Source of the DNA: CAVQDV01 sp963711375
Lineage (GTDB): Bacteria > Pseudomonadota > Gammaproteobacteria > Coxiellales > Coxiellaceae
Reading direction: 5' to 3'
Length of the DNA: 64,000 bases
NCBI GenBank assembly: GCA_963711375.1
Contig: CAVQDV010000005.1
Location: 744,001-808,000 of the forward strand
Part shown: piece by piece, positions 52,827 to 62,676 of the stretch
How positions within the stretch are numbered: position 1 is the first letter of the stretch
Layout: the number at the start of each line of letters is the position of its first letter
Notes under the pieces: generated by a model
The model's input: only the letters and a program-made list of their open reading frames with translations
Told to the model about the DNA's origin: nothing
Database searches by the model: none
Program-made: the position numbers and the translations under genes

Positions 52827-53991
52827 GCGTCACAATCCGATCACCAACAGAAACGCCCTGTAATATAATAATTCCGTCTGAAGTGGTGTTGCCCACTACT
52901 ATGGGGACCAATTTGCGTGTGCCAGATTTATCTATCATCATTACGTTTGACTGACCATTTTTCGTAACAATAGCCGAAAGCGGCACAACTATTTTTTTGC
53001 CTTGATCGAATTTAATTTTAATTTTTGAGGTCATACCCACACGAATAAGCGCCGCCGCTTTGGGGTCCACTTTTGGGATGGTAATAAGCGCTGAAAATTG
53101 AGCCAAATTTCCCTGCGAACCGGAATCCGGATTCGCCTGAGATGAAACCGACGTAACAACCCCATTCAAGAAAATACCCGGAAAGGCGTCGCCCGATAAT
53201 GTTGCTTTCATTCCTGGCTTAATTTGATTGACATCCACCTCGCTCACATTGATGGTTGCTTGCAAGCCCGATAAATCTCCTATAGAAAGCATCAACTGCC
53301 CTGCCTTCAAGTCGGTTCCAGCTGTTAATTTCACTGTTTTATCTTTGTCTCCACCACCGCCTTCTCCCGTCACCGGGAAAAGTGCAACCCCATCGGTCGG
53401 AGAAGTCACTACGATGTGCGTGAATTTTTGATTTAATAAATCCTGAACTTTTGTCATTTGCGACAAATTTAAGGCCAAAATGGTTGAGGGATCAATTTTC
53501 ATCGGCTCTAATACTTTTTCCAAAGCAAACTTCGCTTGATAAAAACTTAAGACCGTATTTTCGTAAGTACTTTTAGCCTGAAAATAATTCTCTTTCGATA
53601 CAACTCCAGCCTTATACAAAGCAGTTTCCCCCTGAAAATTAATCGTACCATTCGTGTAATCGGATTTACGTTGCAAATAATCGCTAATCGCTTTTTGATA
53701 ACTTTCGGCGGCTCTATTTGAAGAAATACCCACTAATTCCTGGCCTTTTTTCACCCGATTACCATAGACAAATCTCAAATGCGCTACGTGCCCATCGACG
53801 GGAGAAGTAACGGCTACCGTTGAAATTGGCGCCAAAGTTCCTGGAAAATAGAGTGAAGTAGAAATAGCCTTCTCGGAAACCGTGATGATTTTTTCTTTGG
53901 CCTTTGATTCATCTTTTTTCCCACAGGCCGATAAAAATAGACTCATCACACCGAGTACTGAAATCCATTTCATTACTTTTAATATTCGCAT
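52819..53991 (-). CDS. MacA-type periplasmic adaptor lipoprotein
   Basis: 390 residues of the HlyD/RND membrane-fusion family. A lipobox LSAC at Cys23 follows an N-terminal hydrophobic stretch, so the protein is probably lipid-anchored. A barrel-sandwich hybrid (VTSPVDGHVAHLRFVYGNRV), a coiled-coil hairpin and a beta-barrel (VGMTSKIKIKFD) follow. It links the ABC permease to the TolC partner encoded just upstream (two-base gap). Confidence 0.9.
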   Translation of the reverse strand: MRILKVMKWISVLGVMSLFLSACGKKDESKAKEKIITVSEKAISTSLYFPGTLAPISTVAVTSPVDGHVAHLRFVYGNRVKKGQELVGISSNRAAESYQKAISDYLQRKSDYTNGTINFQGETALYKAGVVSKENYFQAKSTYENTVLSFYQAKFALEKVLEPMKIDPSTILALNLSQMTKVQDLLNQKFTHIVVTSPTDGVALFPVTGEGGGGDKDKTVKLTAGTDLKAGQLMLSIGDLSGLQATINVSEVDVNQIKPGMKATLSGDAFPGIFLNGVVTSVSSQANPDSGSQGNLAQFSALITIPKVDPKAAALIRVGMTSKIKIKFDQGKKIVVPLSAIVTKNGQSNVMMIDKSGTRKLVPIVVGNTTSDGIIILQGVSVGDRIVTHD

Positions 53992-53993
53992 AA

Positions 53994-55646
53994 TTAATAC
54001 CTCAGTTTAAGATTCCATGCCTCTAAGGTGGTCCCCATATCACTTTCAAAAGTCGTGATTTGATTTAAAAAACTAATTTCTAAGCCCACTAACTGCAAAG
54101 CTTGATTTAAGTATAAAGTCTGATTATAAGTCACGTCATTTACTGTTGCTTTTCCGTATTTTAATTGCAATTGAAAGTTTTCGAATGTCTTTTTCTGAAA
54201 CGCCACAGATTGCTGAGAAAGTACCACTTGCTGGCGTAAACTGTGCAACTGATCTAAATCATTTAAAATGGTATTTACTAAATTTTCTTTATCTTGTGAC
54301 AATTGTAGCTTGGCCTGCATCACGGAAATTCTTGAACTTATATAATTTGCTTTTCCTGCAACATTATCGATTGGAACGGTTAGCGCTATGGTAACGTTTG
54401 AGGAAGAGGTAGTATCCAATATCCCTCCAACAGGGGCAATTCTTGGGCCTTGTGCTAAACCAGAAGGCTGAAACGTTTGTGTGGCTGTCACATTTAAAGT
54501 GGGTAGCTGTGCATCTTGCGCGAGAATTACAGCACGTTCTGTTTGCCGCAAACTTAATAAGCTGCTTTGATAGGCAATATTATTGGCAAGCGCCACGACA
54601 ATGGCCTCTTTTGGTGTTGGAATTTTATAATTTCCCAAATCAATTTTTCGATTAATTTTCAAATTCGCATTAACCGTCAGCCCTAATCCAATCATAAAAG
54701 CCCTATAATCCTGCTCAACTTGAATCCGCTGCTGCTCATACGTTAGTTTGGCCTGAGCCAATTGAGCTTCTTGTTGAATGAGTTCGCTGGGCGCCATTTG
54801 TCCCGCCCGTAATTTCAAACGATATTGCTCTGTTGTCACTTTGGTACTATCCAAATTGCTTTTTTGAATATCCAAATTATTATAATCCGAGACCATACTC
54901 CGATAAGAATTAATCACTTGGTCTACTATCCCAATAATACTCGACTTAAACGACAATTTTGCAATTTCTTCGCTATCGTAGGCATTTAACAGTGGAATTT
55001 TATTTACAAAACCAAATCCCTGCAACAGTGGCTGCGTCAGCGTAAATGCCGCGGTTCCGAAACTGCTTCCATTTGCAGCAGGAAATGTAGTGTTATAGGC
55101 CAGACCCAATTGCGTACCGAGTGGAGTTCGAACCGTTACACCAGCGGCAGCATTATATAGCGGACGATTCGCTGAAGTGAATACAGACCCAGCGCCTAAA
55201 GTATAAACTGGAACAAAGTCTCTTTGAACCAAATATAAATTATATTTATCATCGATACGCGTCAGCTGACTAGACTCTACATTCGGATTATACCGAAGCG
55301 CTAGTAATATGGCATCCTGCAAAGTGACCATGACTGGCTTTCCCAAGCCACGAGGCGGTGCTGGTAAATCCCGCTGAGTGAGAGTAGGCTCATAACTATC
55401 ATTGTACTCGATATATTGTTCTTCAAGAGGAGGTGCGTGCAATCGGTTGAGCGGCATCGGTGGCATTGGACGAAGGGGAGAAGGCTCTTCAACCTGATGT
55501 TCAACAATCTCCTTAGGCTGTGGAATGTTTGAGAGATCTTGCGGAGGGGGAAGCTCGGCCATAGCCATCACTGGTGACACAAAAAATGCCACGATAAAAC
55601 TAGCTATTTGTGAAAGCTTTAACGGCCGAAGCATTATCTGGGTCAT
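53994..55646 (-). CDS. TolC family outer membrane protein
   Basis: 550 residues. An N-terminal signal segment (IASFIVAFFVSPVMAMA) precedes a Pro-rich stretch (PPPQDLSNIPQPKEIVEHQV) before the two OEP repeats with LLALRYNPNVESSQL and RLKLRAGQMAPSELIQQEAQ. It is the likely outer membrane duct of the MacAB exporter and the first gene of the operon. This is a separate protein from the TolC-SPOR product at 7378-9132. Confidence 0.88.
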   Translation of the reverse strand: MTQIMLRPLKLSQIASFIVAFFVSPVMAMAELPPPQDLSNIPQPKEIVEHQVEEPSPLRPMPPMPLNRLHAPPLEEQYIEYNDSYEPTLTQRDLPAPPRGLGKPVMVTLQDAILLALRYNPNVESSQLTRIDDKYNLYLVQRDFVPVYTLGAGSVFTSANRPLYNAAAGVTVRTPLGTQLGLAYNTTFPAANGSSFGTAAFTLTQPLLQGFGFVNKIPLLNAYDSEEIAKLSFKSSIIGIVDQVINSYRSMVSDYNNLDIQKSNLDSTKVTTEQYRLKLRAGQMAPSELIQQEAQLAQAKLTYEQQRIQVEQDYRAFMIGLGLTVNANLKINRKIDLGNYKIPTPKEAIVVALANNIAYQSSLLSLRQTERAVILAQDAQLPTLNVTATQTFQPSGLAQGPRIAPVGGILDTTSSSNVTIALTVPIDNVAGKANYISSRISVMQAKLQLSQDKENLVNTILNDLDQLHSLRQQVVLSQQSVAFQKKTFENFQLQLKYGKATVNDVTYNQTLYLNQALQLVGLEISFLNQITTFESDMGTTLEAWNLKLRY

Positions 55647-55718
55647 CCACTCATTCTAAGCAAACTGATTGATGATATCATATTGGGGATTTATCTTGTA
55701 AGACCTGGGGGATAATTG

Positions 55719-56807
55719 GTGAAAATTGTTGTAGACGAACAGATCCCTTGGGTTCTGGAATTATTTGTAAACCATGGAATTTTGATTAAAAAGCCAAGCG
55801 ATGCAATTTCAGCCAAGGACTTAAAAGACGCCGATCTCCTTGTGGTGCGATCGGTTAATAAAATAAATCGAGAATTACTCGAAAATTCCAGCATAAAAAT
55901 GGTAGCCAGTGCTACAGCCGGGTTTGACCATGTGGATGTTGAATGGCTACATCAACAAAAAATTCATTTTGCTTACTCACCTGGATGCAATGCCAATGCC
56001 GTTGCGGAATATGTCATTTGCTGCTTCGCAAAACTCATAAAAATGAATTATCTAAAAATGGAGCAGCGCGTTGGCGTAATCGGAGTTGGTGAAGTAGGAA
56101 GTCGTGTTGTTGAAAAACTTTGCGCATTAAATTTTTCCGTTTTGATGAATGACCCGCCTCGAGAAAAAAGAGATGCAAATTTCCGAGGTCAGGCATTATC
56201 CACATTTACGAATCTTGATGCCATATGCGTGCATACTCCCTTAAGCACTAGAGGGGAGTTCCCAACCTACCACTTACTCGATCAAAATTTTCTTCAAAAC
56301 CTGAAAAATAATGCCGTTATACTCAATGCAGGTCGGGGTGATGTTATTGATGAAAAAGCGCTCCTCGAGAATGAGTCCGCTAAAATGTGTTTAGATGTTT
56401 GGGCAAATGAGCCCCATATTAATTATGATCTTGCGAAACGATGCACAATTGCCACTCCACACCTTGCTGGTTACAGCATACAGGCCAAATTTCGAGCCAC
56501 ATTTCAAATCTATAAGGCGGCTCAAAAATTTTTCGGCTGGCCTTCAAACCCATTTTTTCCGACATTTAATCGTCAAATAATTAGTGCCACGAGCTGGGAA
56601 GACGCCGTCTTACAAGTGCTTGACCCAGATAAATTGAGAATTCAACCTAGACAATTTTCTGCAAACCGGAAGCATTATCCATTCAGAAATGAATTTAAAT
56701 TTTGCGATGTTGTCACAACTCAAATGCCAAATATAGATAAAGAAATTCTTAAAAAACTCGGATTTGGAGACGCCTCACGCACTGCAGTGCTTGGGACAAA
56801 AACTTAA
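55719..56807 (+). CDS. pdxB: Erythronate-4-phosphate dehydrogenase
   Basis: 362 residues. It starts at the GTG at 55719 (MKIVVDEQIPWVLEL), with GGGGG about seven bases upstream; the TTG three bases earlier is less likely. The Rossmann loop is VGVIGVGEVGSRVVE and the catalytic Arg, Glu and His segments are seen in LNAGRGDVIDEKAL and TPHLAGYSIQAKFR. It catalyses the second step of the DXP-independent pyridoxal phosphate route. The C-terminal dimerisation domain is present. Confidence 0.93.
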   Translation: MKIVVDEQIPWVLELFVNHGILIKKPSDAISAKDLKDADLLVVRSVNKINRELLENSSIKMVASATAGFDHVDVEWLHQQKIHFAYSPGCNANAVAEYVICCFAKLIKMNYLKMEQRVGVIGVGEVGSRVVEKLCALNFSVLMNDPPREKRDANFRGQALSTFTNLDAICVHTPLSTRGEFPTYHLLDQNFLQNLKNNAVILNAGRGDVIDEKALLENESAKMCLDVWANEPHINYDLAKRCTIATPHLAGYSIQAKFRATFQIYKAAQKFFGWPSNPFFPTFNRQIISATSWEDAVLQVLDPDKLRIQPRQFSANRKHYPFRNEFKFCDVVTTQMPNIDKEILKKLGFGDASRTAVLGTKT

Positions 56808-56877
56808 AAACCCGAATAGAAAAAAGTTTTTCTCGGTGTTCTAATCTTCCCTCGACCATTTTAAAGAGGGATTTTTT

Positions 56878-58920
56878 ATGAAACAAAATGCATTTCCAGA
56901 AATTGAACTTGTTTTAAAAGAAGAAAATGAAATAAAAGCATTAGAACGGCATGGAACGCTAAATTATTTAAAGACCTTCGAATTGCATCGTTTGACGAAA
57001 TTTTTGGAAAAAATAAAATTATACAACAGTCGCTTCAAGACTCAAAACTATCACCCCGAACGAGAAGGGAAAACAAAATTTTTTTCTTCCGAATTTCATA
57101 AGAATCACTTAAATGCGCTCTTAAAATCTTCAACATGGATTGCACTTGGCCAAGTTAATCCTCGAGAAGACGAAAAAATTCAGGCACTCGCGAGCCATTG
57201 GATCCCTCGCCTTTCACGATCTCTCGCCAGCAGCGAAGAGCTCGCAGGCATACTCGAAAATAAAGAATTAGAAGCTTTAACCGAATTCGCCACTGCGGCT
57301 TGGAAAGAAGCACGATGGAAAAGAATATTCGACCCCGCTAACCGCGGCATTTATGATCAAATAAAATTTTATCTAAGATCCTTTATAAATTTAAATCATT
57401 TTAAGACGGAAAAAAATAGGGTGATTAATGACTTGCTTGCCCGATTACACGTCGCCAGTTATTCCGAAAATAGCACATCAGATGATATCGTGCATTATGT
57501 CGTGACGTGCTTAAAAAACTTAAATGTTGTTCAGCAACTCTGCGGATGTGCTCTCGGACCAAATGGCCAGCATTATCTCACTGAAAAACAAATTACTCAG
57601 TTTTTAAAGAAACCACATTATTGCAATATGAACGAATCCCTGTATGCAAAAATCATCCATCAAATCGAGAATCATGGCTCGAAACGACAAGTGCTTTCTT
57701 TACAAAAATTCCCAGTGTTTAACGAGAATACAAAGATACTTCCTACTCGAAATTTATCGAGAAAAAATCATCTTTTTGCTGTTCCTACTTTTTTAATGGA
57801 TTACATTCCTCGATATAAACCTTGGCCAGTCTGGTTATTCCGAAACAGACACTTTTTTTACCAATATTTTCGAAAAAAACAGTGGTTTTTGCAGATTATG
57901 AAAACCGAGGCCCTGGGTCAACCCGAAGGTGAAGATCTGATTCATATTAATCAACCATCGCTTGAAAAAATTCGATGGGCTAGGAATATTGCCTCAGTTG
58001 AAGCCAATAAATTAAATGAAGAAATTGACGAAATCAAATCTCAACAATCGAAAATATTTTTAAAAAAATGGCAAGAATGTGTCCTTCAATTCAAAGAAAA
58101 CCTTGATCAAAAAATAAAATCCGAATCAGAAGTCTTGGAATCGGTGTCAATTGCTATTCCATCCTCACCTCATCCCGTGGAGTCTTTCATGGAAATGAAC
58201 TCCACCAGCGTAAACGTAAAGCTTTTTAATGGGCTTAATGTAAAGCAGAAAAAAATTTTAGATACGTTCTATAGAATTAATAATAGTAAAGACATTGGAA
58301 AGCTTAAACAGAAAGAGGTGACTAGTTTATTGAAGCAAGCACACTTATCATTTCTTGAATCGGATGATTTTTTCAGCAATGAATGCAGCCGATATGTGAA
58401 TCCCGTTTTTTTCGCGGGTTTAGGCGCTTATTTGCTTAACCATTCGATTCAGAATTGGATGCACAAAAATCAGGAGGAAAGGCGCTTATTTATGACCAGT
58501 CTCTTCGATTATTTTAGCCTTATCAAGGAAACACGAGTGAAAGAATATGGGATTAATTTCATTGTCCCGTTTACAAAAATCTTAATTAATCAGTTGAAAA
58601 TTGTTTGTGAGAACATCATTCACGATTCCAGTTTAAATATTTTGTCCAATGAAATGGTGAACCATTGGCACGCTTATTTACGAGATTTAATTTTGGTGAG
58701 CGAAAAAAACTTCCAGTTGAAAATCTTCGTTTCTACCTTATGTAAAGAACTCACACTCATCACTAATCCACATCTACTCGAAGTGAAATGCCGTGCCATT
58801 TTGGAGGGAATTGCCAATAATCGACTCTCACCAGCTTCGAAGCTTTGGAAAAAAGAAAAATCAGATGATCATCACTTTACGACATCTCACAGTAATTTAA
58901 CGAACAGAGGCCCCCTATGA
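56878..58920 (+). CDS. Large unrecognised helical protein (operon with the CaaX gene)
   Basis: 680 residues, no signal peptide, no membrane segment and no known domain recognised. It is rich in Lys, Glu and Asn and mostly helical by composition; residues ~375-425 could form a coiled coil (SVEANKLNEEIDEIKSQQSK). The ATG follows an AGAGGGA ribosome binding site. The stop overlaps the next gene (ATGA), so translation is coupled. With the CaaX partner it is a candidate secreted effector or its companion in a host-associated bacterium, which is inference only. Confidence 0.55.
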   Translation: MKQNAFPEIELVLKEENEIKALERHGTLNYLKTFELHRLTKFLEKIKLYNSRFKTQNYHPEREGKTKFFSSEFHKNHLNALLKSSTWIALGQVNPREDEKIQALASHWIPRLSRSLASSEELAGILENKELEALTEFATAAWKEARWKRIFDPANRGIYDQIKFYLRSFINLNHFKTEKNRVINDLLARLHVASYSENSTSDDIVHYVVTCLKNLNVVQQLCGCALGPNGQHYLTEKQITQFLKKPHYCNMNESLYAKIIHQIENHGSKRQVLSLQKFPVFNENTKILPTRNLSRKNHLFAVPTFLMDYIPRYKPWPVWLFRNRHFFYQYFRKKQWFLQIMKTEALGQPEGEDLIHINQPSLEKIRWARNIASVEANKLNEEIDEIKSQQSKIFLKKWQECVLQFKENLDQKIKSESEVLESVSIAIPSSPHPVESFMEMNSTSVNVKLFNGLNVKQKKILDTFYRINNSKDIGKLKQKEVTSLLKQAHLSFLESDDFFSNECSRYVNPVFFAGLGAYLLNHSIQNWMHKNQEERRLFMTSLFDYFSLIKETRVKEYGINFIVPFTKILINQLKIVCENIIHDSSLNILSNEMVNHWHAYLRDLILVSEKNFQLKIFVSTLCKELTLITNPHLLEVKCRAILEGIANNRLSPASKLWKKEKSDDHHFTTSHSNLTNRGPL

Positions 58921-59690
58921 GAGTGAATATTTTACAAAATTTTAAAAAAGATTTAAGCCAAGCTTTAGAAGATTTTGAGGCGGAAAGTGGCGGGAGACAC
59001 AATAGACGCCCGGAAATTTCCGGCGCCATGAACGCCATCAGCGAATATATTAAACTGGCAGAGAATCCTCTCGTCCTGCTCAACACGCTCGAAGTTTACA
59101 TTAAAAATCATCTCTCTGGCTTGCTAAAATCGATGCCATTTCGTGACGAATGCCAACTCAAAAAAAGAGTAGTCGCTATTTTTCTGCAGCCCGAATATTC
59201 TTTGCAGTCCTTAAGTTACACACTTTACCACGAAAGTGAGCTAGAGAAATTAGGCTTATATCGGCTCATCAATCACCTTGAAGAAAGACTGAAAAGTCTC
59301 GAGCAAGAAAAAGAAATGGGTGATTTTGACCGTAAGGAGAATATCCATGAAAGGGAATTTGAAGAATTACGTGCCAAAATATCTCATCTCGAGGAGTGTG
59401 AAAAACAAGCGCAATTTAAAATTGCTGAGCTTGAAAATGAACAGTGGTTAAAAGAAAGAGAAATTATTGCGCTGCGCGCCAAAGTTGAATCCCTTTCCGA
59501 AAATTTAGAAAAAATGAAGGCTGAAAATAAAATACTGAAAGAAGAAAAATCTGCGACTCAAATACCCGAGAAAGAGCCAAAAAAAATCATCAATAAATCT
59601 GCACCTCATTTGATTTATAGCAATAACTCAAAAGGAATAAACGCAAGTCGAGAAGGCCAGCATCGGGAAGAATCTTGCATTATTTTTTAG
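58917..59690 (+). CDS. Coiled-coil protein with C-terminal CaaX box
   Basis: 257 residues. A helical N-terminal half is followed by a heptad-rich coiled coil at about 120-215 (LEERLKSLEQEKE, LRAKISHLEECEK, KVESLSENLEKM). The last four residues before the stop are Cys254-Ile-Ile-Phe, a full CaaX motif; Phe at the end usually selects geranylgeranylation by eukaryotic GGTase I. Bacteria do not prenylate, but Legionella effectors are known to be lipidated by the host through such motifs. The reading frame to the stop is unambiguous. Confidence 0.65.
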   Translation: MRVNILQNFKKDLSQALEDFEAESGGRHNRRPEISGAMNAISEYIKLAENPLVLLNTLEVYIKNHLSGLLKSMPFRDECQLKKRVVAIFLQPEYSLQSLSYTLYHESELEKLGLYRLINHLEERLKSLEQEKEMGDFDRKENIHEREFEELRAKISHLEECEKQAQFKIAELENEQWLKEREIIALRAKVESLSENLEKMKAENKILKEEKSATQIPEKEPKKIINKSAPHLIYSNNSKGINASREGQHREESCIIF

Positions 59691-59696
59691 AAATAT

Positions 59697-61895
59697 TTAT
59701 AGCACTTCCTGAGGATCTACATCTAAAATCCATCGGACTTTTGAGGATTTTAGCTCCTTTAAACACTGCCTCAAGTGCGAGAGCATTTTTTGCAAATTAC
59801 CGCGATGTACAGACTGAAACAATAAATGATAACGATATCGCCCCGATTTTCGTTCCATCGTTGCCGGAATAGGGCCCCATAAATCAACATGGGGGATTTT
59901 ATTTTTGTGCAAGAGAGCTTTTAAATCCATTAAATATTTTATAGGAAATTCTCGCTCGACCCCTTCTGCGCGTAATAAGGCCATGTGTGAAAAGGGCGGT
60001 AATTGTGCCGCATGACGATCTTTTAAAACAAAATCGGCAAAGGCGGAATAACCCTCTTTAAGCAACCTATTTAAGAGTGGATGTTCAGGATGATGGGTTT
60101 GAATCAGCACTTCACCCATTTGTTCTTCTCGGCCGGCTCTTCCCGCCACCTGAACAATAGCCTGGGCCATTTTTTCAAGACCCCGAAAATCGGCGCTGAA
60201 AAAACCGCTATCGGAGTCCACAATTGCCACTAAGGAAAGTGCCGGGAAATGGTGTCCCTTGGCCAGCATTTGTGTGCCAATTAATATATCCACTTTTTTC
60301 TCATGAATTTTCGTCAGTGCCAAATCAAGCTGTTTTTTATTTTTGATAGTGTCTCGATCAATTCGCAAAATTGAATTATCAGGAAAATGGGCTTTCAGCA
60401 TCTCTTCCAAGCGCTCTGTCCCAAGACCCATTGGAATTAAATCGGCACGTCGACAATTTTCGCAGATTCTTGGCGGATTTTTGGTTGAGCCGCAGTGATG
60501 ACAAATTAATTTTTTGGGGGATTGATGCAATACCATTCTTGCATCGCAGGCATTACATTTAATAACATCACCGCATTGATGACACATTAAAATCGGCGCA
60601 TAACCCCGACGATTTAAAAATAAAAGCACCTGGCCTTTTTGTCCCAGATGCAGAGCAATTTTTTCCAACAGAGGTTCACTTAGAATTTCACCGGGTTTTT
60701 GCTGGCGTAAATCGATCATCGTTATGATAGGAACCCTGGCCTCACCGGCTCTCTCGGGCAATTCAATGAGCTGATATTTTTTTTGCCTAGCATTATTGAT
60801 GCTCTCTAAGGCTGGTGTTGCAGAGCCTAAAACGATCGGTATATTTTCTAAATTTCCTCGTAAAACAGAAAGATCACGCGCCGAATATCGAAAACCAGAT
60901 TGTTGTTTAAATGAATTATCATGCTCTTCATCTAAAATAATAATTCCAGGTCGTAACAAGGGAATAAAAATCGCTGAACGCGTGCCAATAATAATATCCG
61001 CCTCACCGACTGCCGCTGAAAGCCAGGCTTTCCCTCGCTCATTATCGCCCAAGCCGGAATGCAGCACGGCAATAGAAGCATTGGGAAAACGCCGATGAAA
61101 ACGTTCAACGGTTTGTGGGGTCAATGCAATTTCAGGCACCAAAACCAAAGCCTGCCGATTATTTTCCAATGCATGCGCAATGGCTTGTAAGTACACTTCT
61201 GTCTTACCACTGCCCGTGACACCCTGTAATAAAAAAGTTTGAAACTGTTCAGTATTAATTATGGATTCTATCGCCATTTTTTGGGCCGAATTTAATTCAA
61301 ACTCGGGCTTTACAATAGTGGCTCGCCTTACTGAGACTTTTGAGTCGGTACTTTTTTCCACGAATCCCTTACTGATAAGCGCTGCGAGATGTACTTTTCC
61401 AAATCCCTTTTCCTTTATGTCAGTCAATCTTAGGCGGCTTATTCGAAACTCGGCTAGTAAGGCGATTTGTTTTTTCGAACGCGCTAAAGAGACCTCATCT
61501 ACCTTCAGCCCTTCTTCGCTAATTTGAAAAAACTCAGGTGGCGCAATATTGACGGCTTTTCCTAGGCGTATCATTTTTGGCAAAGTTTTTAAAACCACCT
61601 CGCCTAAAGGATAATGATAATAATCACTGGCCTTTTGACAAAGAGCCAATAGACTTTCCGTCAGGAGAGGGGCTTCATCCAAAACCTCACTGATAGCCTT
61701 CAATTTTTCCAGGGAAATTTCGCTACTATTTGCAGTGCCCATCACTACACCCAGCAATTTTTGGCGACCAAAGGGAACTCGAACGCGCATGCCTGGCAAA
61801 ACCCGAGAACCGTCCGTGGGCGCCAAATAATCGACACTATGGTACAAGGGCGTTGCTATCGCTATTTTAAAAACAGAATCTTGCTTTCTATCCAT
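59697..61895 (-). CDS. priA: Primosomal replication restart helicase
   Basis: 732 residues. Walker A is in LLQGVTGSGKTEVYLQ, DEEHD (ILDEEHDNSFKQQ) is motif II, and the Zn-binding Cys cluster reads CHQCG, CNAC, CHHCG, CENC. It reloads the replisome at stalled forks. It is convergent with the CaaX gene, six bases apart. The N-terminal 3'-OH-binding domain is present (VDYLAPTDGSRVLPGMRVRV). Confidence 0.96.
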   Translation of the reverse strand: MDRKQDSVFKIAIATPLYHSVDYLAPTDGSRVLPGMRVRVPFGRQKLLGVVMGTANSSEISLEKLKAISEVLDEAPLLTESLLALCQKASDYYHYPLGEVVLKTLPKMIRLGKAVNIAPPEFFQISEEGLKVDEVSLARSKKQIALLAEFRISRLRLTDIKEKGFGKVHLAALISKGFVEKSTDSKVSVRRATIVKPEFELNSAQKMAIESIINTEQFQTFLLQGVTGSGKTEVYLQAIAHALENNRQALVLVPEIALTPQTVERFHRRFPNASIAVLHSGLGDNERGKAWLSAAVGEADIIIGTRSAIFIPLLRPGIIILDEEHDNSFKQQSGFRYSARDLSVLRGNLENIPIVLGSATPALESINNARQKKYQLIELPERAGEARVPIITMIDLRQQKPGEILSEPLLEKIALHLGQKGQVLLFLNRRGYAPILMCHQCGDVIKCNACDARMVLHQSPKKLICHHCGSTKNPPRICENCRRADLIPMGLGTERLEEMLKAHFPDNSILRIDRDTIKNKKQLDLALTKIHEKKVDILIGTQMLAKGHHFPALSLVAIVDSDSGFFSADFRGLEKMAQAIVQVAGRAGREEQMGEVLIQTHHPEHPLLNRLLKEGYSAFADFVLKDRHAAQLPPFSHMALLRAEGVEREFPIKYLMDLKALLHKNKIPHVDLWGPIPATMERKSGRYRYHLLFQSVHRGNLQKMLSHLRQCLKELKSSKVRWILDVDPQEVL

Positions 61896-61936
61896 TATTT
61901 ACTCTATCATGGCTGTCAATTTCCAAGGAGAAACGC

Positions 61937-62503
61937 ATGGCAAACTATAGCACGAATCAGTTTAAAAATGGCTTAAAAGTGATGCTGGACGGCGACCCCT
62001 GCAGCATTATAGAAAACGAATACGTAAAACCTGGCAAAGGCCAGGCGTTTAACCGCGTGAAATTGCGAAATATCAAAAATGGGCGAGTCCTTGAGCGCAC
62101 CTTTAAGTCAGGGGACTCCTTGCCCGGTGCCGACGTCGTGGATATTGACATGCAATATCTTTATAACGATGGCCATGAATGGCACTTTATGACTCAAGAC
62201 ACCTTCGAACAATACACGGTAAACAAAGACAAAGTGGAAGAAGCCGCAAAATGGCTTAAAGAGCAGGATATTTGCAAAGTGACCTTGTGGGATAACACTC
62301 CTTTTGCCGTCGAACCCCCGAATTTTGTAGAATTAAAAATTGTTGAAACGGATCCTGGTTTAAAGGGCGATACGGTGAGTGGTGGAGGCAAACCCGCCAC
62401 GTTAGAAACTGGCGCCATTGTCCGAGTTCCACTTTTTGTAAATGAAGGGGAAGTGATAAAGGTTGACACCCGCACCGGCGACTATGTCTCTCGTGTGAAA
62501 TAA
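61937..62503 (+). CDS. efp: Elongation factor P
   Basis: 188 residues, the usual length. It rescues ribosomes stalled on polyproline. The modified Lys is in the loop VKPGKGQAFNRVKL. FVELKIVETDPGLKGDT and VDTRTGDYVSRVK are canonical. AAGGAGA precedes the ATG. The partner enzyme gene epmA follows after a strong terminator; epmB is not in the window. Confidence 0.97.
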   Translation: MANYSTNQFKNGLKVMLDGDPCSIIENEYVKPGKGQAFNRVKLRNIKNGRVLERTFKSGDSLPGADVVDIDMQYLYNDGHEWHFMTQDTFEQYTVNKDKVEEAAKWLKEQDICKVTLWDNTPFAVEPPNFVELKIVETDPGLKGDTVSGGGKPATLETGAIVRVPLFVNEGEVIKVDTRTGDYVSRVK

Positions 62504-62507
62504 AAAA

Positions 62508-62534
62508 GCCAGGGGCGAAGCCCCTGGCTTTTTT
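62508..62534 (+). terminator. efp terminator
   Basis: GCCAGGGGC (62508-62516) and GCCCCTGGC (62520-62528) pair with a GAA loop and are followed by six T. Preceding A residues make it work in both directions. Confidence 0.92.
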
Positions 62535-62557
62535 ATTTCCCTGTTTAGATTTCGCCT

Positions 62558-62615
62558 GTGCGGGGAACCCGCACGGACGGCGACCAAAGGGGAGCGAACG
62601 CTCGCTCCCCTTTGG
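62558..62615. repeat. Two palindromes between efp and epmA
   Basis: GTGCGGG and CCCGCAC (62558-62574) form a 7-bp stem with a GAA loop. CCAAAGGGGAGCGA and TCGCTCCCCTTTGG (62584-62615) form a perfect 14-bp stem with the loop ACGC. The second is related to the palindrome at 43545-43566. Confidence 0.7.
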
Positions 62616-62676
62616 AAACCCCATGCGATAGGTTTTTTTAGTTATGAAGGTTTAAGAAACCTTAGGCATTTCAATT

